A stretch of 64,000 nt of DNA. Source: Candidatus Peribacteria bacterium. GTDB taxonomy: Bacteria; Patescibacteriota; Gracilibacteria; Peribacterales; Peribacteraceae. Below, piece after piece: positions 1-7,723 of the stretch. Position numbers and translations under genes: made by a program. A model generated the notes under the pieces. The model did no database searches. It was given only the letters and a program-made list of their open reading frames with translations, and was not told where the DNA came from. Every line of letters begins with the position of its first letter. Position 1 is the first letter of the stretch. The DNA lies in contig JAHFJN010000001.1 of NCBI GenBank assembly GCA_023245865.1, positions 849,637 through 913,636 of the forward strand, written 5' to 3'.

Positions 1-2
1 GC

Positions 3-1274
3 GCCGTCCGCGACCGTGCCGAAGCGGGCATCACGTATGCGAATGCCGGAGAAGTGGATGGCAGTTTCGAGAGCGTGCTGCAAAGCTGGGCGGAGTACGT
101 CCGCTCTTCGATGGCCGAAGTGGCAGAGCCCCATACAGAGCTGATTGCCCGCGCGATGGACATGAGCAGCGCCACTGCCTGTCTGCACCTCGATGTCCTC
201 ATGATCCAGTGCACCATGGAAAAGGTGCGTGACGAAATGAACGCACAGATCGAACGCGGTTCGCGCGAGGGCGTAACGCGACTCGGGCCGCTGCTCATAT
301 TTTTGCAAGATCGTCTCACGCAGCTGCTGCGCGGGGCCCTGGACCCCGAGTACCAAGATCCCAATTGGGAGGAGTCCCAACCTTTCGATCCGCCGGACAG
401 TGATTTTTCTGAGAGCCACGAGTGTCCATTCAGTTCGGATTACGCTCCTCCGTTTCAGAGCGGCTACGGTTGCGACGTGGAAACGCTGCAGCCACGCACC
501 GCCTTCGCGCCCTTGAAGGCGGAATATGACACGCTGAAACTCATTACGGATCAGACAAATGCGTTTCGCGACGCGGAGCGCGCCTTCCTCACGACCGAGC
601 AAGATCTTGCAACACTTTCCGGTGGAGATTCCGCAGCCTTCCCGCCCCTTCCGCCCCCCCGCACGCACCGCACCGCCGCGGGGTGCGACCAACAAACGAA
701 CCTCCCGAGCTTCGATCTGCGCGGGCCCTTTTCTCTGCAAAAGAATCACCTCGATATCCTCACGCATTTCCTCCTGCAGCGCACCGAGGAAGGCGCCTCG
801 CGACACTTCAGCGAAACATTGAAAAATGCGGACGAGTACTCCTCGGCCCAAAGCTCAGAGGCTACGCTGCGTTCGAACGAGAACATCCTCTGGTCCACGG
901 TTCGCGGATCGCTGCGTCTCACATTCCAAGCATGGAGCATCCTCCAGGGCGAAGCCGAAGCGTTGCTCTTTCCCCAGGCGACCGACGATCAACTGGAGAT
1001 CGCACAAAGTTTGAGTAACCTGCACACAGTGGTAAGCACTCTCGCAAAGTTGGGACACGACAAGAGCGGGCTGCGCTCCTTTGCCATTAATATCGCTTCG
1101 TTTCTCCGCCGCAGCTGTGTCTTCCGCCCGTGCAATGCGAGCTTGGAAGAAGTGATCAAGATCTCGACGACTGACGCCTGCTTCCCTTACACGAACGGCG
1201 AGTTTTTGAACGATACGCCGGGGAGTCCCCGGTCGCAGAAGTGCCTGGAGGCGGCCAAGATGCAGATGCCGTGA
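3..1274 (+). CDS. Unrecognised protein, 5' end cut by the window edge
   Basis: The frame is open from base 3 and has no stop before the GTG at 54, so the gene probably begins outside the window. The visible part is about 424 codons, mainly predicted helical, with an acidic and proline-rich stretch around 100-140 residues after the GTG. I recognise no family, signal peptide or membrane segment. Its last 88 bases overlap the 3' end of the convergent reverse transcriptase gene, so the retroelement abuts or invades its tail. It could be a DGR-associated protein or simply the neighbouring host gene. Reality of the gene is likely from the long open frame; function is unknown. Confidence 0.6.
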   Translation, partial: AVRDRAEAGITYANAGEVDGSFESVLQSWAEYVRSSMAEVAEPHTELIARAMDMSSATACLHLDVLMIQCTMEKVRDEMNAQIERGSREGVTRLGPLLIFLQDRLTQLLRGALDPEYQDPNWEESQPFDPPDSDFSESHECPFSSDYAPPFQSGYGCDVETLQPRTAFAPLKAEYDTLKLITDQTNAFRDAERAFLTTEQDLATLSGGDSAAFPPLPPPRTHRTAAGCDQQTNLPSFDLRGPFSLQKNHLDILTHFLLQRTEEGASRHFSETLKNADEYSSAQSSEATLRSNENILWSTVRGSLRLTFQAWSILQGEAEALLFPQATDDQLEIAQSLSNLHTVVSTLAKLGHDKSGLRSFAINIASFLRRSCVFRPCNASLEEVIKISTTDACFPYTNGEFLNDTPGSPRSQKCLEAAKMQMP

Positions 1275-2272
1275 GCCCGCCCCATCCACAACCAAAAGTG
1301 ATTCCTAAGTTTCTGACTGAGTCGATAGGTGTTCGCATGCGAGAGAACACCGAGGTGCGACTGCAGCGATTGCGGCGTTCCGTTCCGTTGTGCACTGCGA
1401 AAGATGCGCCGCTTCGTTTTTGTTCGCAGTCTCCGGTAGTGTGGCAGCAAGACATAGCCTAGAAAATCGATGCCCTGGCGATATTTGTGGATTGTCACTT
1501 TGTGCGGATGTAGAGAGAGGCTCAGGCGCTGCTGCAAAAAATCTTCGATAGGTATGAGCAGAGAGCGTAGAAGGTGTTCATCGCGATCGACGATCACAAA
1601 ATCATCCGTGTACCGGATGTACGGCTTGATCCGGAGCGTGTGTTTGATGAAATGATCCAGCTCATGCAAGTAGACGTTTGCGAACAGTTGCGAGGTCAAA
1701 TTCCCGATCGGGATTCCATTACCGTGTGTGACGCAAAATCCTTCGATGATGAGTGACAGGAGCTCCATCATCGCACGATCCTCAATGCGCTGAGCGAGAA
1801 GTGCGAGAAGAATCCCGTGATCGACCGACGCGAAGAAGCGATGAATATCGCACTTAAGCGCGAAGCAGCGATCCGTGTGATTGCGACTCGCGCTTCGCAG
1901 CATCCTCTCGAGCGTATCTACGCCCTTGTGCGTGCCCTTGCCCCTGCGGCACGAGAAAGAGTGAACGATGAATCCGGGCTCGAAGATCGGGTTGAGGGCC
2001 GCAAAGACCGCGTGGTGGACGATGCGGTCACGCACCGTCGCCTTGTGGATCTGGCGTTGCTTCGGATCCTGAATCATGAATGCGCTATAGGGGCCATGAT
2101 GGTAGCTGCCATCGAGAAGGTCTCGTGAAAGTTGAAAGATATTCTCCTCGAGATTCCATGCGAACGCCTGCACGTCGGGCCTAGCTTGTTTGCCTTTGCG
2201 GAATTCCTCCCAGGCCCTGAATAAGTGCTCTGGCGAGGCAACAGACGGGAAGATATGCTGATGCACTTTCAT
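1187..2272 (-). CDS. DGR reverse transcriptase
   Basis: RNA-directed DNA polymerase of a diversity-generating retroelement. In this family the enzyme copies the template RNA with errors at adenines, and the cDNA replaces the variable repeat. Visible motifs in 361 residues: the N-terminal RT block with DPKQR and DRIVHHAVF; LKCDIHRFFASVDH with the first catalytic Asp; IPIGNLTSQLFANVYL, where SQ replaces the SP of group II intron enzymes and is typical of DGRs; and YTDDFVIV, the catalytic YxDD. No maturase or endonuclease domain follows. The conserved core ends near residue 332; the last 28 residues overlap the gene at 3-1274. Start ATG at 2272 gives the usual family N-terminus. It lies downstream of the template repeat on the same strand. 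Confidence 0.95.
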   Translation of the reverse strand: MKVHQHIFPSVASPEHLFRAWEEFRKGKQARPDVQAFAWNLEENIFQLSRDLLDGSYHHGPYSAFMIQDPKQRQIHKATVRDRIVHHAVFAALNPIFEPGFIVHSFSCRRGKGTHKGVDTLERMLRSASRNHTDRCFALKCDIHRFFASVDHGILLALLAQRIEDRAMMELLSLIIEGFCVTHGNGIPIGNLTSQLFANVYLHELDHFIKHTLRIKPYIRYTDDFVIVDRDEHLLRSLLIPIEDFLQQRLSLSLHPHKVTIHKYRQGIDFLGYVLLPHYRRLRTKTKRRIFRSAQRNGTPQSLQSHLGVLSHANTYRLSQKLRNHFWLWMGRAHGICILAASRHFCDRGLPGVSFKNSPFV

Positions 2273-2277
2273 GTTCT

Positions 2278-2658
2278 ATGGACGAACTGGATATTCCCAT
2301 CTTCGCGAAAGCATACGACCTCTACAAGATCCTGAGTAGTTGGCGAAACGGCATTGAAAAAACCGCCCGCCATACGCTCTGGCAGAAAAGCGAAGAAACA
2401 TGTTTGAGTCTCATCGAATCGCTGCTGCTCGCTGGACAACGCAGCAAAGAAAAAAAAGCCCCCGCATTGGAGCGTGCCAGCGTGCAACTGAATCTCCTGC
2501 GTGTCCTGCTTCGTCTCGCCCGCGACACGAAGGTGATTGACCTCAAAAAATATGTGGCTGCCCAGCAGATCATCGATGAAATCGGTCGGATGCTCGGCGG
2601 ATGGATTAAATCGGTAACAGCACAAAAAGGTACGCCCCCCCCCCAGAGCAATTATTGA
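2278..2658 (+). CDS. avd: Avd, DGR accessory variability determinant
   Basis: Small four-helix-bundle protein that in known DGRs binds the reverse transcriptase and template RNA and is needed for cDNA synthesis. The 126-residue product shows the family pattern: MDELDIPIFAKAYDLYK at the start, a central SVQLNLLRVLLRLARDTK helix, and IGRMLGGWIKS near the end. The last residues read through a run of ten C at 2635-2644, so the exact C-terminus could change by slippage. Unusually, the gene is on the strand opposite to the reverse transcriptase, with start codons only five bases apart, and any transcript from template repeat into the RT gene is antisense to it. Confidence 0.9.
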   Translation: MDELDIPIFAKAYDLYKILSSWRNGIEKTARHTLWQKSEETCLSLIESLLLAGQRSKEKKAPALERASVQLNLLRVLLRLARDTKVIDLKKYVAAQQIIDEIGRMLGGWIKSVTAQKGTPPPQSNY

Positions 2659-2682
2659 GCTGAAGGAAAAAAGAAGGAAGTG

Positions 2683-2794
2683 CCGGGCAGCCGAGGACCA
2701 GACATTGTCGTTCGGGTTGTCACTCCAGTTGTTGTTGACGTTGACACGCCCGTCGTTGACGTTGAGTTCGACCCAGTTGTCAGCGGACGTCTGC
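2683..2794 (-). repeat. DGR template repeat (TR)
   Basis: A 112-base copy of the repeat at 3133-3244, offset by exactly 450 bases. Read on the minus strand it is rich in AAC codons (the NWVELNVNDGR and NVNNNWSDN stretches), as is typical of a TR. The two copies differ at 19 positions, and at all 19 this copy has A on the minus strand, which fixes it as template. It ends in a GC-rich segment (CTCGGCTGCCCGG) shared with the variable repeat, probably the IMH*/IMH equivalent. It lies in no convincing gene. Confidence 0.95.
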
Positions 2795-3117
2795 AAAGTA
2801 TCTCTTCCCATCCGATGACACTGCGGATTGATACTCTTTCCGCTGTATTGCATATGGGAGCAGCTCTGTGTTGGGCAAAGCATCTCCTCCAGAAAAAGAT
2901 ACGGACTTCCTCCTTTTTGTACGCTCTTAGATTCACACACTCGATGTTCCCATGGGTTCATCGATTCCGATGAGCAGAAAGAGCGGCAGGGGGCGAGCGG
3001 TTGCCGTGGCGTCCGCTGCATGAGCCAGGTGCAGCCGGAGCATATACGAAAGCCGCGCTTCCTTGGAAGCGCGGCTTGATCAAGAATTCAAAGAATTCAA
3101 GATCTCGATTGCAAGGC
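2795..3117. other. Spacer between TR and variable gene
   Basis: No convincing gene lies in these 323 bases. The stretch holds the long hairpin at 3050-3077 and a short repeated GAATTCAA at 3083-3101. It is the upstream side of the template repeat on the minus strand, so the TR transcript may begin here or read in from the variable-protein gene. I could not identify a clear promoter. Confidence 0.5.
3050..3077. repeat. Perfect hairpin downstream of the variable repeat
   Basis: AAGCCGCGCTTCC and GGAAGCGCGGCTT form a 13-base perfect stem around TT. On the minus strand it lies 55 bases past the end of the variable repeat and 40 bases past the stop. No T-run follows on either strand, so it is a poor intrinsic terminator. 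In the Bordetella phage DGR a hairpin just past VR is needed for homing; by analogy this may be the target-site cruciform. Confidence 0.7.
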
Positions 3118-3330
3118 TCAGGAGGAAATCCACCGGGCAGCCGAGGACCAGACAACGCCGCTCGGGCCGTCACCCCAGTCGCCGTCGACGCAGACACGCC
3201 CGTCGTCGACGAAGAGTTCGACCCAGCTGCCAGCGGACGCCTGCTCGGGACAACGGTCCCAATCCCCCTTGAGAAGATCCTTGCCAGTGGCAAGGAGTTC
3301 AACAGAGAGAAGGAGTGCATCTACCAGCAT
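3118..3330 (-). CDS. Variable C-terminal part of the DGR target protein
   Basis: 70-codon frame carrying the whole variable repeat: SWVELFVDDGRVCVDGDW, then DGPSGVVWSSAARW before the stop. This is the ligand-binding half of the C-type-lectin-like fold expected of DGR target proteins. It starts at an ATG overlapping the stop of the upstream frame by ten bases (ATGCTGGTAG). A single extra base in the CCCC run just before the ATG would join both frames into one protein, as is normal for this family. So this is either a true or sequencing frameshift, or two translationally coupled polypeptides. Confidence 0.85.
   Translation of the reverse strand: MLVDALLLSVELLATGKDLLKGDWDRCPEQASAGSWVELFVDDGRVCVDGDWGDGPSGVVWSSAARWISS
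3133..3244 (-). repeat. DGR variable repeat (VR)
   Basis: 112-base repeat inside the 3' end of the variable-protein gene. Relative to the template at 2683-2794 it carries 19 substitutions, every one at a template adenine: A to G mostly, with several A to T. Example: AAC codons of the template have become TTC, GAC, TGC, GGC and AGC here. Non-adenine positions are identical. The VR ends 12 bases before the gene's stop codon, so diversity falls in the last 37 or so residues. Confidence 0.96.
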
Positions 3331-3809
3331 GGGGTGCGCTGGTAGCCCGGGAGCACGAGCTCTCGGTGCTCATCTTGCTGCGCCTGATTGCGACGGTTGC
3401 TATCTGGGACAGGAAGAATCACTCCCCAGTATCCCGGTTTCGCCGTGTAGCCCTTTCCATCATACCAATTTTGAATGTGCATCGGTGCTTTCGTAGCGCG
3501 CAGATCCGTCGGACTGGTGATGGATTCTGGGAGATAGATGATCCGCTCTCCCTGTCGACTCGCAGCAGGGGCCGGGATGTCCGGCATCTCGATGCCGAGC
3601 AGTGTGCCGACTCTTTTTGAAGAAAAGATCGTCATCGGATCAATGGACACTTTACCTGGAGCAGCCGCAATCCAACTTCGGACGTTTTCTTTTGGCGCAT
3701 CCAGTAAACCGAGAAGGCACTCAGGCGTCATGCCCTGTTCGGCAAACAAATTCCACGCTGCCGTCCTTTTTCTTCGTGGCAAATCAAAAATGCTCGTTGT
3801 ATGTGACAT
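3321..3809 (-). CDS. N-terminal part of the DGR target protein
   Basis: Predicted 162-residue product. The start ATG at 3809 is preceded by GGAAGGA, a good ribosome binding site; longer starts lack one. Residues 1-50 resemble a small helical domain. Later, the NWYDGKGYTAKPGYWGVIL stretch and LPVPDSNRRNQAQQDEH look like the first strands of the C-type-lectin-like domain in DGR targets, which would be completed by the following frame. No signal peptide or membrane segment is visible, so cytoplasmic location is possible. The gene ends in TGGTAG, overlapping the next start. Function of the displayed domain is unknown; binding of variable ligands is inferred from the family. Confidence 0.8.
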   Translation of the reverse strand: MSHTTSIFDLPRRKRTAAWNLFAEQGMTPECLLGLLDAPKENVRSWIAAAPGKVSIDPMTIFSSKRVGTLLGIEMPDIPAPAASRQGERIIYLPESITSPTDLRATKAPMHIQNWYDGKGYTAKPGYWGVILPVPDSNRRNQAQQDEHRELVLPGYQRTPCW

Positions 3810-3954
3810 GGTGTTCCTTCCATTCCAAGAAGACCGGAATACGCCGGCTCGGACTTGCTCGAATGAGACAAGCGCAAAACGCACCCGTTGATGCACTTGG
3901 TGCTTGTCTCACCCTTCCTAAACCTTGCCGATGCTCTCAAAGAACATCGAACAA

Positions 3955-3982
3955 ACTTTACATGAAATTGCTGTTATGTCAA
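3955..3982 (-). promoter_or_regulatory. Promoter of the DGR target gene
   Basis: On the minus strand TTGACA (3982-3977), a 16-base spacer and TAAAGT (3960-3955). It would give a leader of roughly 140 bases before the ATG at 3809. It overlaps the region upstream of dnaE on the other strand. Confidence 0.65.
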
Positions 3983-3995
3983 GTAGTGCTTTCGC

Positions 3996-4001
3996 TATAC
4001 T
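3996..4001 (+). promoter_or_regulatory. -10 box of dnaE (leaderless pattern)
   Basis: TATACT ends six bases before the GTG start, with no Shine-Dalgarno site. Transcription would start at or next to the start codon. Confidence 0.6.
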
Positions 4002-4007
4002 TCACGC

Positions 4008-7000
4008 GTGAAACCCTCCGACTTCGTCCACCTGCATTGCCACAGCACGTACTCCCTCCTCGAAGCACTCCCGAGTCCGGAGGAAATCGTGCTGCGCGCG
4101 AAGGAGCTTGGGCAATCTGCCGTCGGGATCGCCGACAAAGGATACACCTACGGTCTCGTGGAGTTTTACCAGCACGCACACGAGCATGGGCTCAAACCGA
4201 TTCTCGGCATGGAGGTGTACCAGGCGGCACGAACACGCAATGACCGCGAGAGCGGAACCGACACGAAAAGCTATCCGCTGACACTTCTCTGCGAATCGGA
4301 CCAAGGATACCAAAATCTCCTCATGCTCGCAACGATCGGCGCAATGGAAGGTATGTACTATAAACCGCGCGTCGATGATGAACTACTCACAAAGTACGGC
4401 AAAGGATTGATTGCGCTCAGCGGCCCGATTGGAGGAGCACTTGGGCAAGCGGCACTCGCAGAAGACGAAGTGCAGATCCGCATGCTCACAGAAAAGCTGT
4501 GGAGCTTTTTTGGCAAAAACAATGTCTACTACGAACTGATGGATCTGCCGGGGGTCAGCGGCCAAGCGGAAGTCAATCAGCAACTGATCCGGTATGGCAA
4601 GGAGCTCAATGTGCCATGCGTCGTCACCTGCAACAGCCACTACTGTCGCCGCGACGACACCGAAGCGCACGACATCCTGCTCTGCATTCAGAAGAATGCG
4701 AACGTTGCGGATCCAAGCAGATTCTCGATGCGGGGCACCGATTTTTCCATGCGGCCATTTGAGGAGCTGGAGCGTGCATTCGCGCACGTGCCCGAAGCAC
4801 TCACAAACACACGTATGATCGCGGACCGCTGCTCCGTCACGCTGCAGTTCGACAAGAGCCACATCCCTCGCTTCCCTGTACCATCGGGCGAAACCGAGGA
4901 GGCCTGCATCACGAAACTCTGCAAGGAAGGTTTCACCAGGTGTTATCCGACTCCTACGAAGGAGCTGCGCGAGCGCATGGAGTACGAACTCAGCGTCATC
5001 AAGCAGGTGGGATTCGCCGGCTATTTTTTGATCGTCGCAGATTTCGTGAATGAGGCGAAGCGCCGCGGCATCACGGTGGGTCCCGGGCGCGGCAGCGCGG
5101 CAGGGTCTATGGTCAGTTACTGTCTGGGGATCACGGGGATTGATCCGATCCCCCACAAACTCCTCTTCGAGCGCTTCCTGAATCCCGAACGCATTTCCCT
5201 CCCCGATATCGATCTCGACTTCGCGGACAACCGCCGGGATGAAATCCTCACGTACGTCCGCGAAAAATATGGCAGCAATCGCGTCGCGCAGATCTGTACG
5301 TTCGGAACGCTCGCCGCGCGTGCGGCGGTGAAGGATGTCGGCCGCGCATACGGGATTCCGTTCCTCGAAATGAATACGCTCGCAAAATTGATTCCCGATC
5401 GTCCGGGCACCACCCTCCGTGAAGCACTCGCAACACCCGAGATGAAAGCGGTGTACGAGAGCAATGAAATATACCGCAAGATCATCGATGCCGCACTCAA
5501 GCTGGAGGGCAAGGCCCGCCACGTGTCTGTCCACGCGTGCGGTGTCATCATCACGCCGGAGGATTCCGTTCACTTCACGGCCCTGCAGCGCGCGCCCAAG
5601 GACGAAAACATCACCATCACGCAGTACGGCGCAAAACCACTGGAGGCATTGGGGCTCCTCAAGATGGATTTCCTCGGCCTCATGAACTTAACCGTCATTC
5701 AGACATCACTCGAAATCATCAAACGCACGCGCGCCACCGAGATCGATATCACCCGTCTCCCGATGCACGACAAGCCGACATTCCAGCTCCTGCAGCGCGG
5801 CGACACCACGGGCGTGTTCCAGTTGGAGTCTGCGGGGATGCGGCGCTGGCTGCGGCAACTTAAGCCCACGGCGTTTGAAGACATCACGGCGATGGTCGCG
5901 CTGTTTCGGCCCGGCCCGATGGATCTGATTCCGTCGTTCGTGAAACGCAAGCATGGCAAAGAAAAAATCACCTATCTGCACCCGCGCCTGAAACCGATCT
6001 TGGAGCCGACCTACGGCATCGGCGTGTATCAGGAACAAATGATGCAGATCGCGCGCGATCTCGCGGGTTATACCCTCCCCGAAGCCGACATCTTGCGCAA
6101 AGCGATCGGCAAGAAAATCAAATCGCTCCTCGACGAACAGAAGGAGAAACTCGTCGCAGGCATGATCAAAAACGGCATCGACAAAAAAGCGGCGGAGGAA
6201 ATCTGGGAACTCTTCCCGCCGTTCGCACGCTACGGGTTCAACAAATCGCACGCCGTCGGCTACGCTCTCATTGCGTACCAGACCGCATACCTCAAGGCGA
6301 ACTTTCCGGCGGAGTTCATGGCGGCACTGCTGAGTAGCGATGCTGATCGGACCGATCGCGTCACGATCGAAATCGAAGAGTGCCGCACGATGGGGATCAA
6401 AGTACTCCCCCCCGACATCAACGAATCCTTGAGTCATTTTACGGTCATTCCCCCCGATGCCATCCGCTTCGGCCTCAGTGCAGTCAAGGGCGTCGGCGAA
6501 AGTTCCGTGCGACAAGTCCTTGATGAGCGCGAGAAGAACGGAAAGTTCACATCGATCGAAGATTTCGCCCGCCGCGTGCCACTCAAAGTGCTCAATAAAA
6601 AATTGCTGGAGTCCCTCGCAAAAGCAGGCGCACTGGATTGTCTGGGGGAGCGACGGGTACTCGTGGAACAGTACGAACGAATCGTCGACTATCGCAAGCA
6701 CGCAGGGGAAGCGGGCGGCGCGCAGACGGATTTGTTCGGCGATGGCTCGGCCGCAACAATCGCAGTAGCGACCATTGAGTTTGTATCAACTCCCGCAGCC
6801 ACCGCGATGCAGAAACTGATCTGGGAAAAAGAGACGCTCGGGCTCTACGTCTCCAGCCATCCGCTCGCCGGGATGAAGAAATACATTGCCCGCAAAGCCC
6901 GACTCGTGGGTGATCTCACTGCAAAAGACGTAAATAAGAAGATCACGATCGCAGGCATCCAGGAGGGCATCAAAAAAATACGGACGAAGAAAGGCGAAAC

Positions 7001-7700
7001 GATGGCGGTGATCCTGCTTGAGGATCCGACGGGAAAAATCGAGGTGACCCTCTTCCCGCGAATCTTCGCAGAGGTCGCTCCACTCCTTGAACAGCCCGAC
7101 ACCGTCCTCGTCGTCGGCGGCACGGTGGACCTGCGCATGGGACAGATGCAAATGCGCGCCGACGCGGTGAAACGCGCCTCGCTCACGACCATGATCAAGC
7201 GCGCGAAAGAGGAGGGCGTCTTCGACGCGGAGGAAGCAGAGCGCGGCATCTCTGTCTCGCGCACATTCATCGAAACGGAAGAGGAGGCGATCGAAGCGAT
7301 CGACGAAGAAGGCAATATCATCGCGGGCGAAACGCTCATCATAGCCGGACCGTCGCAGGAAGAAGAATTTTTGGGACCGATCGGCACGTGGATCGCAGAA
7401 GGGATGGTGACCGCCAAAATCGTGAGCATGCTCGGATTCGACGCAGAGGGGGGAACGGCTTCGGCACCCTCGGCCAATCCCGCCATTAGCATTCACACCA
7501 TTGTTCTGCCCGCCCGCGCACCCAAACAACTGTTGCTCGATCTCAAGCAAGTCTTCACGACCTTCCCGGGGAGCGAGAAGGTGCAGTTCAACATCAACGG
7601 ACAGATGCTCGCGCTGCCCGTCACGATCACCATGTCACCGATCGTCCAGAAGAAAATTGATGAAGTGCTCACGCAGTATGCAACACAGAATGTGACGTAG
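4008..7700 (+). CDS. dnaE: DNA polymerase III alpha subunit
   Basis: Replicative polymerase of 1,230 residues. Order: PHP domain from HLHCHSTYS; polymerase palm with GPGRGSAAGSMVSYCLG and catalytic PDIDLDFAD; then the EQMMQIARDLAGY region and helix-hairpin-helix; a clamp-binding-like QTDLF; a C-terminal OB fold (ITIAGIQEGIKKIRTKKG). The PHP domain looks dead: the usual TDHG is ADKG, the SGC motif is SGP, and NDxHY is NSHY. That removes metal ligands seen in PHP-proofreading DnaEs and implies proofreading by a separate exonuclease. Start is GTG, with TATACT six bases upstream. It is divergent from the DGR target gene and is not in an operon. Confidence 0.97.
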   Translation: MKPSDFVHLHCHSTYSLLEALPSPEEIVLRAKELGQSAVGIADKGYTYGLVEFYQHAHEHGLKPILGMEVYQAARTRNDRESGTDTKSYPLTLLCESDQGYQNLLMLATIGAMEGMYYKPRVDDELLTKYGKGLIALSGPIGGALGQAALAEDEVQIRMLTEKLWSFFGKNNVYYELMDLPGVSGQAEVNQQLIRYGKELNVPCVVTCNSHYCRRDDTEAHDILLCIQKNANVADPSRFSMRGTDFSMRPFEELERAFAHVPEALTNTRMIADRCSVTLQFDKSHIPRFPVPSGETEEACITKLCKEGFTRCYPTPTKELRERMEYELSVIKQVGFAGYFLIVADFVNEAKRRGITVGPGRGSAAGSMVSYCLGITGIDPIPHKLLFERFLNPERISLPDIDLDFADNRRDEILTYVREKYGSNRVAQICTFGTLAARAAVKDVGRAYGIPFLEMNTLAKLIPDRPGTTLREALATPEMKAVYESNEIYRKIIDAALKLEGKARHVSVHACGVIITPEDSVHFTALQRAPKDENITITQYGAKPLEALGLLKMDFLGLMNLTVIQTSLEIIKRTRATEIDITRLPMHDKPTFQLLQRGDTTGVFQLESAGMRRWLRQLKPTAFEDITAMVALFRPGPMDLIPSFVKRKHGKEKITYLHPRLKPILEPTYGIGVYQEQMMQIARDLAGYTLPEADILRKAIGKKIKSLLDEQKEKLVAGMIKNGIDKKAAEEIWELFPPFARYGFNKSHAVGYALIAYQTAYLKANFPAEFMAALLSSDADRTDRVTIEIEECRTMGIKVLPPDINESLSHFTVIPPDAIRFGLSAVKGVGESSVRQVLDEREKNGKFTSIEDFARRVPLKVLNKKLLESLAKAGALDCLGERRVLVEQYERIVDYRKHAGEAGGAQTDLFGDGSAATIAVATIEFVSTPAATAMQKLIWEKETLGLYVSSHPLAGMKKYIARKARLVGDLTAKDVNKKITIAGIQEGIKKIRTKKGETMAVILLEDPTGKIEVTLFPRIFAEVAPLLEQPDTVLVVGGTVDLRMGQMQMRADAVKRASLTTMIKRAKEEGVFDAEEAERGISVSRTFIETEEEAIEAIDEEGNIIAGETLIIAGPSQEEEFLGPIGTWIAEGMVTAKIVSMLGFDAEGGTASAPSANPAISIHTIVLPARAPKQLLLDLKQVFTTFPGSEKVQFNINGQMLALPVTITMSPIVQKKIDEVLTQYATQNVT

Positions 7701-7723
7701 GCAAATACGTGTACGATGGCCCC

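Noticed and set aside
2269-3021. Long minus-strand frame spanning the template repeat and the avd region
   Set aside because: It is open because the TR is codon-like and avd is antisense. It has no ribosome site or -10 box, and avd on the other strand is a clear family member.
3050-3077. Hairpin as an intrinsic terminator of the DGR target gene
   Set aside because: No T-run follows on either strand.
4383-5573. 396-codon minus-strand frame inside dnaE
   Set aside because: Antisense shadow of a high-GC coding gene; the composition is His/Asp/Arg-rich and shows no family motif.
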